Source: Pseudoduganella aquatica (lineage in GTDB: Bacteria > Pseudomonadota > Gammaproteobacteria > Burkholderiales > Burkholderiaceae_D). Taken from it: a DNA stretch of 64,000 nt. The DNA lies in the NCBI RefSeq assembly GCF_009857595.1, contig NZ_WWCU01000002.1, positions 248,001 to 312,000 on the forward strand, in the 5' to 3' direction. This document shows positions 1 to 11,101 of this stretch, one piece after another. The notes beneath the pieces were generated by a model. That model was not told where the DNA came from, did not search any database, and saw only the letters and a list, made by a program, of their open reading frames with translations. The position numbers were made by a program, and so were the translations under genes. The stretch's first letter is position 1. Each line of letters starts with the position of its first letter.

Positions 1-150
1 GTAGAACAGGTCCGCAATGCGGGCGGCGGGCAGGCTTTTGCCGTCCAGTTCAGCGCCCAGCGCGGCGGCGGCCCGCTCCAGGCGCTGCGCGCGGTTGCGC
101 TGCAAGGTATCCCAGGCGCGCGAGGGTGCGTTCACCGGCGCATTCATCAT
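1..150 (-). CDS. N-terminal fragment of an unidentified protein, runs off the left edge
   Basis: Only the first 50 codons are inside the window; the rest lies beyond position 1. The start ATG at 150-148 overlaps the TGA of the TRAP large permease (ATGA), so it is translationally coupled to, and the last visible gene of, the TRAP operon. The visible part is alanine- and arginine-rich, has no signal peptide or membrane segment, and reads as a soluble cytoplasmic enzyme. I do not recognise the family from this fragment. Its operon position suggests a catabolic enzyme acting on the imported organic acid, which is inference only. Confidence 0.6.
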   Translation of the reverse strand, partial: MMNAPVNAPSRAWDTLQRNRAQRLERAAAALGAELDGKSLPAARIADLFY

Positions 151-1496
151 TTAGCTCCCATCATCATATCCGGCAGGCCCGTTGCAATGGCGGGGAACAG
201 GCATAGCAGGATCACCGCCACGAACATCAGCACCACGAATGGCGCCACTCCCCAGATCACGTCCTTGAGCGGAATGTCCGGCGCAATATTCTTGATGACG
301 AAGATGTTCAGCCCCACCGGCGGGTGGATCAGGCCCATTTCCATCACCACCGTCATGACGATGCCGAACCAGATCAGGTCGAAGCCGGCGGCTTTCAGCG
401 GCGGCAGGATGATGGGGGCCGTCATCAGGATAATCGATACCGGCGGCAGGAAGAAGCCCAGCACGATCACCATCAGCAGGATCACCGCGAGCAGCAGCCA
501 TTTGGACAGGTGCATGCCGACCACCCAGCTGGCAGCGGACTGGCTGATGTGCAGATAGCTCATCACATAGGAATAGAACAGCGACATGCCAATGATCATC
601 AGCAGCATCGTCGATTCCTTGATGGTGGAGGTGAGGATGGGCGCGAGGTCTTTCGGCCGCCACACGCGGTAGACGATGGCGATCAGCACCAGGGCCAGCA
701 GCGCGCCCAGGCCGGCCGTCTCGGACGGCGTGGCGAAGCCGCCGTACAGCGCCACCATCACGCCGATGAGCAGCACCAGGAAAGGAAGCACGCGCGGCAG
801 CATCTCCACTTTTTGCGCCAGCGTGAAGTGTTCGTCATGCAGGCTAGCCGCTTTTTCGCCGCCTTTTTCGTAGATGTCCAGCGCGAGCTTGTATTCCTTG
901 CGGGCGCGGTGCACGGCGTAGCTGGCGAACAGCACCACCAGCAGGACGCCGGGGCCTATGCCGGCCAGGAACAATCGGCCCAGCGACTGCTCGGCCGCCA
1001 CCGCGTACAGGATCATGGTGATGGAGGGCGGCAGCAGAATGCCCAGCGTGCCGCCAGCCGCGATAATGCCGGCGGCGAAACCGGGCGAGTAGCCGCGCTT
1101 GCGCATTTCGGGGATGCCGGCCGAACCGATGGCCGAGCAGGTGGCGGGCGAGGAGCCGGCCATGGCGGCGAACAGCGCGCAGGCGAACACATTGGCGATA
1201 CCCAGGCCGCCCGGCACCTTGTGCAGCCAGGCGTGGATGGCGCCGTACAGGTCGCGCCCCGCAGGCGATTTGCCGATGGCCGCGCCCTTCATGATGAACA
1301 GCGGGATGGACAGCAGGGTGATGGAGGCCATTTCCTCGTACACGTTCTGCGTGACCGTGTCCAGCGAGGAGGACGGCATGAAGAAGTACATAAAGCCGGT
1401 GGCCACCACGCCCAGCGCGAAGGCGATGGGCATGCCCGAGAACATCACCACCAGGGTGACGGCGCCGTACAGGGCGCCCAGGGTCAGTTCGCTCAT
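147..1496 (-). CDS. dctM: TRAP transporter large permease subunit (DctM family)
   Basis: A 449-residue, strongly hydrophobic protein with about 12 membrane segments. It has the family-typical N-terminus with a GMPIAFALG stretch and a PPS/PPV-type proline-rich loop in each half. DctM is the cation-coupled transport channel of tripartite ATP-independent periplasmic transporters for carboxylates. I place the start at 1496 because its ATG overlaps the TGA of the small permease gene (ATGA); an open frame continues further upstream but is antisense-like and overlaps dctQ. The gene is third in the order dctP-dctQ-dctM, each joined by a 4-bp overlap. Substrate cannot be read from sequence. Confidence 0.95.
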   Translation of the reverse strand: MSELTLGALYGAVTLVVMFSGMPIAFALGVVATGFMYFFMPSSSLDTVTQNVYEEMASITLLSIPLFIMKGAAIGKSPAGRDLYGAIHAWLHKVPGGLGIANVFACALFAAMAGSSPATCSAIGSAGIPEMRKRGYSPGFAAGIIAAGGTLGILLPPSITMILYAVAAEQSLGRLFLAGIGPGVLLVVLFASYAVHRARKEYKLALDIYEKGGEKAASLHDEHFTLAQKVEMLPRVLPFLVLLIGVMVALYGGFATPSETAGLGALLALVLIAIVYRVWRPKDLAPILTSTIKESTMLLMIIGMSLFYSYVMSYLHISQSAASWVVGMHLSKWLLLAVILLMVIVLGFFLPPVSIILMTAPIILPPLKAAGFDLIWFGIVMTVVMEMGLIHPPVGLNIFVIKNIAPDIPLKDVIWGVAPFVVLMFVAVILLCLFPAIATGLPDMMMGAK

Positions 1497-2053
1497 GGTG
1501 CGGTCTCCGTGGGTTTGTCGCTCAGGCGCGCGGCCGTTTGCAGCAGCAGCTGCAGCGTGAGCAGCGTCATGCCGAGGGCCATCATGCCGTAGGGGATCCA
1601 GAGCGGCGGGGCGAAGGTGGAGGTGGTGGTCTGGCCGTCCACATAGGCTTCGTGCCACAGCGTCCAGGACTTCCAGGAGAAGAAGGCGCAGAACAGCATG
1701 GACAGCAGGTCGACGAAGAACAGCCGGGCGGCGTTCACGCGCGCGGGCAGCAGCCCGGCCAGCGCTTCAATGCCGATATGGCCGCGATAGGACTGCACAT
1801 AGGCTGCGCAGGAGAAGGTGACGCCCACCAGCATGAACACCGAGGCTTCGTCCTGCCAGTCGGTCGGTGCGTTGAAGAAGTAGCGCGACACCACCGAGTA
1901 GGTGAGGATGAGCGCCGTCAGTATCAGCGCGCACATGGATAGCGTGAGCAGCGCTTTATTCAGCTTGTTGAGCAGGCCTGAGGCGCCGGCCAGGGCCGCG
2001 TTGTCCGGCACTGCGGGGCCGGGCGCGGCTTTGAGTTCAAAACCGTGGCTCAT
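1493..2053 (-). CDS. dctQ: TRAP transporter small permease subunit (DctQ family)
   Basis: A 186-residue inner-membrane protein with four predicted membrane segments, including the characteristic RYFFNAPTDWQDEAS region (family consensus RY.F......W.EE) after the second one. DctQ pairs with DctM and is needed for substrate hand-over from the periplasmic receptor. The start ATG at 2053 overlaps the dctP stop codon, and the stop overlaps the dctM start. The longer upstream frame would run into dctP and is rejected. Length is normal for the family. Confidence 0.93.
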   Translation of the reverse strand: MSHGFELKAAPGPAVPDNAALAGASGLLNKLNKALLTLSMCALILTALILTYSVVSRYFFNAPTDWQDEASVFMLVGVTFSCAAYVQSYRGHIGIEALAGLLPARVNAARLFFVDLLSMLFCAFFSWKSWTLWHEAYVDGQTTTSTFAPPLWIPYGMMALGMTLLTLQLLLQTAARLSDKPTETAP

Positions 2054-3093
2054 AGCGTTTTCTCGGCGAGTTTCAGCAGTTTGGCGCAGTTTTCGTTTTT
2101 CTCGCCGTAGTCTTTCCACGCGGTGGTGCGGGCGATGGCCTGCCAGCGCTTGACGGTGGCCGCGTTCAGGTCCACCACCTTGGCGCCGGATTTCTGGTAC
2201 ACGGCGGCCACTTGCGCGTCGTCTTCCTGCGCGGCTTTCAGGGCGAAGGTTTCCATGTCGGCGCCCACGGCGAGGATGGTGGCTTGCTGGTCTTTCGGCA
2301 GCTTGTCGAACACCGCGCGGGACATCATCAGTGGCTCGAACATGAACCAGTAGGCGTTGCCGCGTCCCGTGGTCAAGGCTTTGGACACTTCTTCCAGGCG
2401 GAAGGAGATCAGCGAGGTGGAAGAGGTGAGGGCGGCGTCCATGGCGCCGGTCTGCATGGCGGCGTAGATTTCATTGGACGGCAGCGACACCACGGCGGCG
2501 CCGGCGGCTTTCAGTATCAGGTCCATTTCGCGCGAGCCGCCGCGTATCTTCATGCCTTTCGCGTCCTCCGGTTCCACTACCGGCTTGGTGCGCGAGGCCA
2601 CGCCGCCGGCCTGCCAGATCCAGCTCACCACCACAATGCCCTTGTCGTACAGGATGCGGGCGAGCTCCTTGCCCACTTCCGCGTTCTTCCAGCTGTAGCC
2701 CTGTTCGTAGGAGGTGACCAGGCCGGGCATCAGGCCGATATTCACTTCCGGCACCTCGCCGCCCGCATACGACAGCGGCACCAGCGACAGGTCCAGCGCG
2801 CCTTTGCGCATGGCCGAGAACTGGGCGTTGGTCTTCATCAGGGAGGAGCCGGGGTAGATGGCGAACTTGAGCGCGCCCTTGCTGCGCTTTTCCACCTCGG
2901 CGGCAAACATGCGCGTGAGACGGTCTCGGAAGTCGCCTTCGGTCAGCGTGCCGCCGGGGAACTGGTGCGAGATCTTCAGCGTGGTGGCTTGCGCCCAGGC
3001 GCTGGACATCAGGAAGGGGCTGCCTGCCAGCGCGCCCACAGTGCCGAGTTTGCCCAAGGTGCTTAGTGCGGTCCTGCGTGTCATTCCAGTCAT
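2050..3093 (-). CDS. dctP: TRAP transporter periplasmic solute-binding protein (DctP family)
   Basis: A 347-residue exported receptor that captures an organic acid in the periplasm for the DctQM permease. Residues 1-35 form a signal peptide with a TRR motif (possible Tat signal) and an AWA-QA cleavage site. The mature part has the DctP fold, including the GGSREMD region (about residues 190-200) corresponding to the conserved R-rich binding strand and the ALTSSTSL segment. The start ATG at 3093 is preceded by GGAGG at 7-bp spacing, which decides it over the upstream in-frame ATG. It is the first gene of the TRAP operon, divergent from a GntR regulator. Confidence 0.94.
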   Translation of the reverse strand: MTGMTRRTALSTLGKLGTVGALAGSPFLMSSAWAQATTLKISHQFPGGTLTEGDFRDRLTRMFAAEVEKRSKGALKFAIYPGSSLMKTNAQFSAMRKGALDLSLVPLSYAGGEVPEVNIGLMPGLVTSYEQGYSWKNAEVGKELARILYDKGIVVVSWIWQAGGVASRTKPVVEPEDAKGMKIRGGSREMDLILKAAGAAVVSLPSNEIYAAMQTGAMDAALTSSTSLISFRLEEVSKALTTGRGNAYWFMFEPLMMSRAVFDKLPKDQQATILAVGADMETFALKAAQEDDAQVAAVYQKSGAKVVDLNAATVKRWQAIARTTAWKDYGEKNENCAKLLKLAEKTL

Positions 3094-3143
3094 GTCATCC
3101 TCCAAGGTGGTTGAAATATGCAATTCCTCTTTTTGTGTATACA

Positions 3144-3171
3144 AGAATATATGCACTGCATGCATTGTCAA
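3144..3171 (-). promoter_or_regulatory. Candidate sigma70 promoter for the TRAP operon
   Basis: On the minus strand a perfect TTGACA (3171-3166) is followed after 16 bp by TATTCT (3149-3144, 4 of 6 matches to TATAAT). It lies about 50 bp upstream of dctP and overlaps the -35 of the divergent gntR promoter, so the two promoters likely compete or are co-regulated. TTGTGTATACAAG at 3133-3145, imperfectly symmetrical and resembling FCD-type GntR operators, overlaps its -10 end. Confidence 0.5.
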
Positions 3172-3192
3172 GTTAAAAATCGCTCCTATAAT
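3165..3192 (+). promoter_or_regulatory. Sigma70 promoter of the GntR regulator gene
   Basis: TTGTCA (3165-3170), a 16-bp spacer and a perfect TATAAT (3187-3192). The start codon at 3223 would give a leader of about 24 nt. The TTGTCA overlaps the TTGACA of the opposite promoter almost base for base. Confidence 0.65.
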
Positions 3193-3222
3193 GAAGGCCT
3201 ACATACAGGAAATTCCATTGCC

Positions 3223-3885
3223 ATGAAGAACCGATCCACAGAATTGCGCGAAGCGCTGGAAGAAATGATCGCCGTAGGCACGCTCTCCCCGGGGCAGCAT
3301 TTGGACGAGACCGAGCTGGCGGCGCGCTTCGAGGTGTCGCGCACGCCGATACGCGAAGCGCTGATACAGCTGGCGTCCATGGGCGTGGTGGTGATACGGC
3401 CGCGGCGCGGCGCCATTGTGGCCGAACTGGGGCCGCAGCAGCTGGTGGAGATGTTTGAGGTGATGTCCGAGCTGGAGGCGACCTGCGGCCGGCTGGCCGC
3501 GCGGCGCATGACGGTGGAGGAGCAGCAGGCGCTGCAGGCGGCGCACCAGGCGTGCAAGGAAGCGCTGGACTCGCAGGGGCCGGACGACTATTACTACCGG
3601 AACGAGGCTTTCCACGAAGCCATCTACGCGGGCAGCCACAACCAGTTCCTGATCGAGCAGGCGCGCAGCCTGTACCGGCGTTTGCGTCCCTACCGGCGCT
3701 TGCAGCTCAGGGTGCGCAACCGCCTGTCCAATTCCTATGCCGAGCATGACGGCGTGGTGCAAGCCATCATCAGCGGCGACGGCGACAAAGCCGCCGAACT
3801 GCTGCGCGAGCACGTGATGATACAGGGGCAGCGCTTCTCGGATTTGATGGCGTCGCTGCCGCAGCTGGGCAAGCAGGCTGCCTAG
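3223..3885 (+). CDS. GntR-family transcriptional regulator with FCD ligand domain
   Basis: A 220-residue regulator. Residues about 5-70 form the winged helix-turn-helix with the classic GntR signature (LDETELAARFEVSRTPIREAL). The C-terminal half is a helical FCD domain with histidines and acidic residues typical of its metal/effector pocket (NEAFHEAIYAGSHN, then EH..VVQAI..GD). FCD regulators usually repress an adjacent catabolic or transport operon and are released by its carboxylate substrate, so control of the divergent TRAP operon is likely. The start ATG at 3223 was chosen from the HTH alignment and the perfect promoter at 3165-3192; earlier in-frame ATGs lie upstream of the expected transcript start. 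Confidence 0.92.
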   Translation: MKNRSTELREALEEMIAVGTLSPGQHLDETELAARFEVSRTPIREALIQLASMGVVVIRPRRGAIVAELGPQQLVEMFEVMSELEATCGRLAARRMTVEEQQALQAAHQACKEALDSQGPDDYYYRNEAFHEAIYAGSHNQFLIEQARSLYRRLRPYRRLQLRVRNRLSNSYAEHDGVVQAIISGDGDKAAELLREHVMIQGQRFSDLMASLPQLGKQAA

Positions 3886-3901
3886 GCTTGCGCCGGCGCA
3901 T

Positions 3902-4705
3902 ATGGAAACGTCCAAATCGACTTCCCGTACCAGGCGCGCCTTGCTGCTGGCGGCGTGTACGAGCTTGCTGGGCGGCGCATGCGCGCGCGCTGCCGGCAGC
4001 GATGCGGCGCCGGGCCGCGAGCTGCGGGTGGTAGGCACACGTTTTCAGCGCATCTACGAGCCCGGGCCGGATGGCGGTATGGGCGGCATGGGGGCGGAGC
4101 TGGTGCGTATCATCGCCCTCCAGCTGGGCTATACCTTGCGCTTCGAAATCTACCCGTGGGCGCGGGCGCAGCAGATGCTCAAGCAGGGACAGGCAGACAT
4201 CTTGATTGGCCCGTACAAGTCGGCCGAGCGCATGCTGGCCATGGCCTTTTCCAGCCGCGCCTTTTTTGAGGACCAGCTGGCGTTTTATGCGCGCACCGAC
4301 AGCATGATAGCCTGGGGCGGCGACTACAATGCCCTGGCTGGCAAACGCATCGTGGCCTTGAACGGCTGGGCCTATGGCGCGGCCTTCGACCAGGCGCGCC
4401 CTGGCTTGCTGCTGAGCGTGTCGAACACGGTGGAAAATGGTTTGAACATGCTGTTCCACCGTCGTGTGGACCTGTTCGCCACCGACCGCCGCGATACCGA
4501 CCCGGTGGTGGCGTCGCTTGGAATGCAGGGCAAGGTTGCGGTGCTGGCTCCTTTAATCACCACCGAAATTGCCTATCTGGCCTTCCCGAAACTGGCGGCA
4601 TTCGACGAGTTGCGCACCCAGTTTGACCACGTGCTGAACCAGTTGGCCGCGCGCGGCGCGCTTCAGGAGCTTGGACGGCGCTACGGCGTCAGCGTGCCGT
4701 TATAG
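3902..4705 (+). CDS. Periplasmic solute-binding protein, family 3 (amino-acid binding type)
   Basis: 267 residues. The N-terminus has a basic stretch (RTRR) and a hydrophobic segment holding both a possible lipobox (LAAC, Cys19) and a possible ACARA cleavage site, so it is exported, perhaps as a lipoprotein. The rest matches the SBP_bac_3 fold: a GTRFQRIYEP opening strand, then GMGAELVRIIALQLGY and the GQADILIGPYKSAERM segment. No permease or ATPase lies next to it. Orphan proteins of this kind in Oxalobacteraceae are often sensory or of unknown role, so amino-acid transport is not implied. It starts 16 bp after gntR. Confidence 0.85.
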   Translation: METSKSTSRTRRALLLAACTSLLGGACARAAGSDAAPGRELRVVGTRFQRIYEPGPDGGMGGMGAELVRIIALQLGYTLRFEIYPWARAQQMLKQGQADILIGPYKSAERMLAMAFSSRAFFEDQLAFYARTDSMIAWGGDYNALAGKRIVALNGWAYGAAFDQARPGLLLSVSNTVENGLNMLFHRRVDLFATDRRDTDPVVASLGMQGKVAVLAPLITTEIAYLAFPKLAAFDELRTQFDHVLNQLAARGALQELGRRYGVSVPL

Positions 4706-4716
4706 GCCAAGCGGGA

Positions 4717-4790
4717 GAGGATGCGGGCGAGACTTCTTGATAGAGTGGATCGCAGCCGAGATGGCGGGCACCGGCGTGGGCCGCATCCTC
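4717..4790. repeat. Long-range inverted repeat upstream of the SDR gene
   Basis: GAGGATGCGG at 4717-4726 and its exact complement CCGCATCCTC at 4781-4790, separated by 54 bp, lie between the solute-binding protein and SDR genes. Function unknown; it could be chance or a structured 5' leader of the SDR transcript. Confidence 0.4.
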
Positions 4791-4825
4791 GCGGCATCTT
4801 CGGCGATTAACTCAGGAGAATCGGC

Positions 4826-5617
4826 ATGGACTTGCAACTCAAAGGAAAATTGGCCCTGGTGAGCGGAAGCACGGCCGGTATCGGCTACGCGATCGCGCAC
4901 ACGCTCGCGCAGGAGGGGGCCAGCGTTATCGTCAACGGCAGGTCGCAGGCGGGCGTGGATGAGGCGGTGGAGCGCATACGCGCGGAGACGCAGGGCACGG
5001 TCCAGGGCTATGCCGGTGACCTCAGCCAGGCCGAGGCGGCGAATGACGTTGCTCGCCGCTTCGCTGGTATCAATATTCTCGTCAACAACCTCGGCATCTT
5101 CGAACCCAAGGCCTTTGAAGATATTCCCGACGAAGACTGGCAGCGCTTCTTTGACGTGAACGTGCTGAGCGGCGTCCGCCTTGCGCGCCTGGTGCTGCCG
5201 GAGATGAAGCGGGCGAACTGGGGGCGCATCATCTTCATTTCGAGCGAAAGCGGGATACAGATCCCCACCGAGATGATCCACTACGGCATGTCCAAGACCG
5301 CGCAAATCGCGGTTTCGCGCGGACTCGCAGAGTCGGTCGCCGGCACGGGGATCACGGTCAACAGCATCCTCCCCGGCCCGACGAAATCGCGCGGCGTTGG
5401 CGACTTCGTGCAGGACATGGCAAACGCCAGCGACAAGACCTTCGAGCAGGTCGAGGCGGAATTCTTCGAGCACGTGCGCCCGACGTCGCTGATCAAGCGC
5501 TTCGGCACGCCGCAGGAAGTGGCCTCGCTCGTGGCCTACGTGGCCAGTCCGCTCGCGTCGGCAACCACCGGCGCGGCGCTTCGCGTCGACGGCGGCGTGG
5601 TGAAGAGCGCGTTCTAG
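4826..5617 (+). CDS. SDR-family NAD(P)-dependent oxidoreductase
   Basis: A 263-residue classical short-chain dehydrogenase. The cofactor motif GSTAGIG sits near residue 14, NNLG (structural Asn) near residue 89, and the catalytic Ser (ISSESG) and YGMSK (Tyr-x3-Lys) follow. The C-terminus carries the usual substrate loop and RVDGG end. NVLSGVRLARLVLPEMK is also typical. An AGGAG ribosome site precedes ATG 4826. It stands alone; substrate is unknown. Confidence 0.92.
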   Translation: MDLQLKGKLALVSGSTAGIGYAIAHTLAQEGASVIVNGRSQAGVDEAVERIRAETQGTVQGYAGDLSQAEAANDVARRFAGINILVNNLGIFEPKAFEDIPDEDWQRFFDVNVLSGVRLARLVLPEMKRANWGRIIFISSESGIQIPTEMIHYGMSKTAQIAVSRGLAESVAGTGITVNSILPGPTKSRGVGDFVQDMANASDKTFEQVEAEFFEHVRPTSLIKRFGTPQEVASLVAYVASPLASATTGAALRVDGGVVKSAF

Positions 5618-5628
5618 GGCAGGGCGAC

Positions 5629-5656
5629 CAGGCAAGGTAGCTGCCAAACTTGCCTG
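5629..5656. terminator. Hairpin after the SDR gene, possible terminator
   Basis: CAGGCAAG (5629-5636) and its exact complement CTTGCCTG (5649-5656) form an 8-bp stem with a 12-nt loop just 12 bp after the SDR stop. There is no strong T-run after it, so intrinsic termination is uncertain. Confidence 0.4.
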
Positions 5657-5775
5657 AATTATCATCGCTGTGACAAAGGGTGAACATTCTCGCAGAGTAA
5701 ACACCTACACTGTGCGAAGGAGTAGGGCGGCCGGACGCGAAATTCTTTTTCTCGCAACTTACATTTAGGCGTCTG

Positions 5776-6102
5776 ATGAAATTTCTTAAGTCATCCCTGG
5801 TGCTGATTTTCGCCATCGGTTTTTCTGGTTGCACGACTACGCAAACACAGCCGGCAGCTTCCGGAGAAGTTGGCTTGTCTTGCTCGACGTCTCCCGGCGG
5901 CGCTTGTTACGCGGGGCCAGGCGGACCGATGTATGCCGGTCCCGGCGGTCCCATGTACGCCGGGCCAGGTGGGCCACTATATGCAGGCCCAGGCGGCCCG
6001 CGAGATTCAGGGCCAGGCGGCGTCTGTTATCGGGGGGCAGGCGGGGCTTGCAATGCCACGATAGTGGGGAACCAGCAATGTCCAGCAATTTGTAAACAGT
6101 AA
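5776..6102 (+). CDS. Small lipoprotein with seven Gly-Pro-rich octapeptide repeats
   Basis: 108 residues. Residues 1-19 are a lipoprotein-type signal (hydrophobic core ending in FSGC, Cys19). Residues 39-94 are seven consecutive 8-residue units of pattern GPGGPMYA, degenerating at both ends and including cysteine-bearing units (GACYA, GVCYR, GACNA). A short cysteine-containing tail follows. Cys at 36, 44, 82, 92, 102 and 106 suggests disulfides in the cell envelope. I do not recognise a family with known function. The repeat is encoded by a 24-bp tandem array whose copies differ mainly at wobble positions, so the protein pattern is under selection. Confidence 0.75.
   Translation: MKFLKSSLVLIFAIGFSGCTTTQTQPAASGEVGLSCSTSPGGACYAGPGGPMYAGPGGPMYAGPGGPLYAGPGGPRDSGPGGVCYRGAGGACNATIVGNQQCPAICKQ
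5890..6057 (+). repeat. In-frame 24-bp tandem repeat, seven units
   Basis: Seven back-to-back 24-bp units encode the octapeptide series in the small lipoprotein. Central units share GGxCCxGGxGGxCC with silent differences; outer units are more diverged. Confidence 0.85.
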
Positions 6103-6229
6103 TGTCGTTCGCACGACCCATACACTTTAGTTGCCGCGCCCGATTTATCCCGCGTTTATGGGGACTGATTGCGACCAACACCGGACTTCCCAAATGCGTG
6201 AGCAGAAGTCCAGTGAGGCCCGGACGGCA

Positions 6230-6655
6230 TTAGTTAATTCTAGATGGCGGCAGCCCGTTTGGAGCCGACACGGTCTTGGGTACAAGGTGAGAACCGGTGC
6301 GTAAGTGTGGAGCGGGATGTTGGCAACTATGCTGACTTGCACCCGAGGTATCAATCACGCGCACAGCTGGCACGTTCCCATTTGCGTACTGAACGAATTC
6401 AAGCCTTACTCGCCCGGATTTAGTCACGAACGCCGCAGAGCCGATTGCCACAATCTCGGCTTCGGGTTGATTCTCCAGCTGCATCATAAGCCGATTGCCA
6501 CGGTGCGTGATATTCAGCAGGCAGCCATCGACCAGGTCGTATTGACCTTGAAAATCTTGTAGGCCGGTAGCAGGAATTTGCCGGTCGGATGCCGTGGCGG
6601 TGGCGGCGGTGAGCGTGCAGCAGGCCAGTAATGCTGCAAAGAATTTGGTTCGCAT
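6230..6655 (-). CDS. Small secreted protein of unknown function
   Basis: 141 residues with a clear signal peptide (residues 1-22, cleavage after TATA-S). The mature part looks like a compact beta-rich domain (GQYDLVDGCLLNITHRGNRLMMQLENQPEAEIVAIG...) with two cysteines (in the VDGC and HSC segments) that may form a disulfide. The ATG at 6655 has AGAGGA upstream. No recognised family. It is monocistronic, and GC is a little below its neighbours. Confidence 0.7.
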   Translation of the reverse strand: MRTKFFAALLACCTLTAATATASDRQIPATGLQDFQGQYDLVDGCLLNITHRGNRLMMQLENQPEAEIVAIGSAAFVTKSGRVRLEFVQYANGNVPAVRVIDTSGASQHSCQHPAPHLRTGSHLVPKTVSAPNGLPPSRIN

Positions 6656-6920
6656 GGTATATCCTCTGTAAGTGTCGCCATCTTCTATGCGATGGCAATC
6701 CGCTTACTGTAGAGCCACGGCATTGGCATTGGGCAGAGTATCCGACCAATGGCGCGTAATCACGGGTGAGTGGCAGATACGTGGTGGTGAATGAAATCAA
6801 CAGCGAATATCTTGATGACCATGTGCCTTACGTGGACGCTTGCCGATGTTGGCATCACTGGTAACCCATCTGGCGCACCAAAGCCAGTACTGGCTCCTCT
6901 CGCGATTCGCTATCTCTCGT

Positions 6921-7367
6921 TCATGTTGGCCGAAGGCGATCCATTTTGCGATAGACGATGTCTATGTCACTGTATTTCCTGATTGTTTCTACGTCGGAGA
7001 CGAAGCCGAACTTCTCATAGAAGGCTATTGCCGGTTCGTTGGACTTTGCGACGTTCAATGAGAGCGGCCCGTCTTCCTTTTCGAGCACGGCCTTCAGCAG
7101 CGCGCTGCCTGCGCCGCGCCCACGTGCGTCCGAATGCACGAACAAGGCTCGCAGCAGGCCTGGAACGCTTGCAGCGAAACCGATGATGCCATTGTCGTCG
7201 CAGACGAGCACGTTGGATGCCTTGAACGCGGCCAGAATGATGGCGTCTTCCTTGAGCGGCGCCAGAACGAAGGGCTGCGCCTCAAACCTGAGTTCATCAA
7301 GCTTCGCGTTCGCGTACACCTCAGCGACGCCATCAAAGTCCCGTTCTTCATAGGATCGTATTTGCAT
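6921..7367 (-). CDS. GNAT-family N-acetyltransferase
   Basis: 148 residues covering one GNAT domain. The acetyl-CoA pyrophosphate loop is visible as ARGRGAGSALL (Q/RxxGxG/A), preceded by the LFVHSD strand. The C-terminal half has the usual NEPAIAFYEKFGF segment. Its ATG directly follows the TAG of the LysR gene with no spacer, so the two form one transcript with coupled translation. Substrate unknown. The 265 bp downstream to 6656 contain nothing I can identify. Confidence 0.9.
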   Translation of the reverse strand: MQIRSYEERDFDGVAEVYANAKLDELRFEAQPFVLAPLKEDAIILAAFKASNVLVCDDNGIIGFAASVPGLLRALFVHSDARGRGAGSALLKAVLEKEDGPLSLNVAKSNEPAIAFYEKFGFVSDVETIRKYSDIDIVYRKMDRLRPT

Positions 7368-8264
7368 CTAAGCTCCTCGGTATCGCAGCGCTTCCACCAG
7401 CAAACTGAACGCCGCCGAAGGGTGGCGGCGGCTGGGGTAGTAGAGATGGTAGCCGTCGTAGTAGGGGCACCATTCGGTGAGCAGGCGGACCAGGCGGCCT
7501 TCGGTGATCAGTGCTTGCACCTGGTCTTCCGGCACACACGCAACGCCTAGCCCGTCCAGCACTGCGTGCAGGCGCTGGCCCAGGGTGTTGAAGATGAGTT
7601 GGCCTTCGACCCGCACTTTGAGTTCGCGCCCGTCCATCTCGAATTCCCAGGGGTACAAGCCGCCGAGCGTAGGCAGGCGGATGTTGATGCAGTTGTGCTG
7701 GGTCAGGTCGTGCGGCGTTTGCGGGGCTGGGCGGGTGGCGAGGTAGGCGGGCGAGGCGACGACTGCCATGCGGATCGGGCCGCTGATTTTGACGGCGATC
7801 ATGTCCTTGGCCACCTGGTCCCCCAGCCGCACACCCGCGTCGTAGCGCGCGGCCACGATGTCGGTCAGGCCGTTTTCAACCATGACTTCGACGTTGATGT
7901 CCGGGTATTCCGGTATCAGCCTGGCCAGCGCGGGGTGCAGCACGGTGAGCGCGGAGTGCTCGCCGGCGCTGATGCGGATGGTGCCGGCCGGTTTCAGGCG
8001 CTGTTCGCTCAGCAGCGCCAATTCGGCGTCTATCTCGTCGAAGCGCGGCGCCACGGTGCGCAGCATGTGCTCGCCCGCTTCGGTCGGGGACACGCTGCGC
8101 GTGGTGCGGACCAGCAGCCGCAGTCCCAGCTGCTCTTCCAGCCCCCGGATAGTCTGGCTGAGGGCGGACTGCGACACGCCCATCTTGGCCGCCGCCCTGG
8201 TAAAGCTGCCTTCCTTTGCCACCGCAACAAAGGCGAGCAAGTCGTTATAGTTGATATGCGCCAT
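7368..8264 (-). CDS. LysR-family transcriptional regulator
   Basis: A 298-residue protein of standard LysR layout. The N-terminal winged HTH (about residues 4-62) has the signature SFTRAAAKMGVSQSALSQTIRGLEEQLGLRLLVRTTRSVSPTEAG. A periplasmic-binding-like effector domain runs from about residue 90. It is divergent from an aldo/keto reductase with a 91-bp intergenic region that holds a perfect palindrome next to its start codon. This is the usual geometry for autorepression and inducer-dependent activation of the reductase operon. Confidence 0.94.
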   Translation of the reverse strand: MAHINYNDLLAFVAVAKEGSFTRAAAKMGVSQSALSQTIRGLEEQLGLRLLVRTTRSVSPTEAGEHMLRTVAPRFDEIDAELALLSEQRLKPAGTIRISAGEHSALTVLHPALARLIPEYPDINVEVMVENGLTDIVAARYDAGVRLGDQVAKDMIAVKISGPIRMAVVASPAYLATRPAPQTPHDLTQHNCINIRLPTLGGLYPWEFEMDGRELKVRVEGQLIFNTLGQRLHAVLDGLGVACVPEDQVQALITEGRLVRLLTEWCPYYDGYHLYYPSRRHPSAAFSLLVEALRYRGA

Positions 8265-8265
8265 T

Positions 8266-11101
<2,836 letters not shown>

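Noticed and set aside
6656..6920. Short frames in the 265-bp gap before the first acetyltransferase
   Set aside because: No ribosome site, no recognisable domain and unusual composition; left as non-coding.
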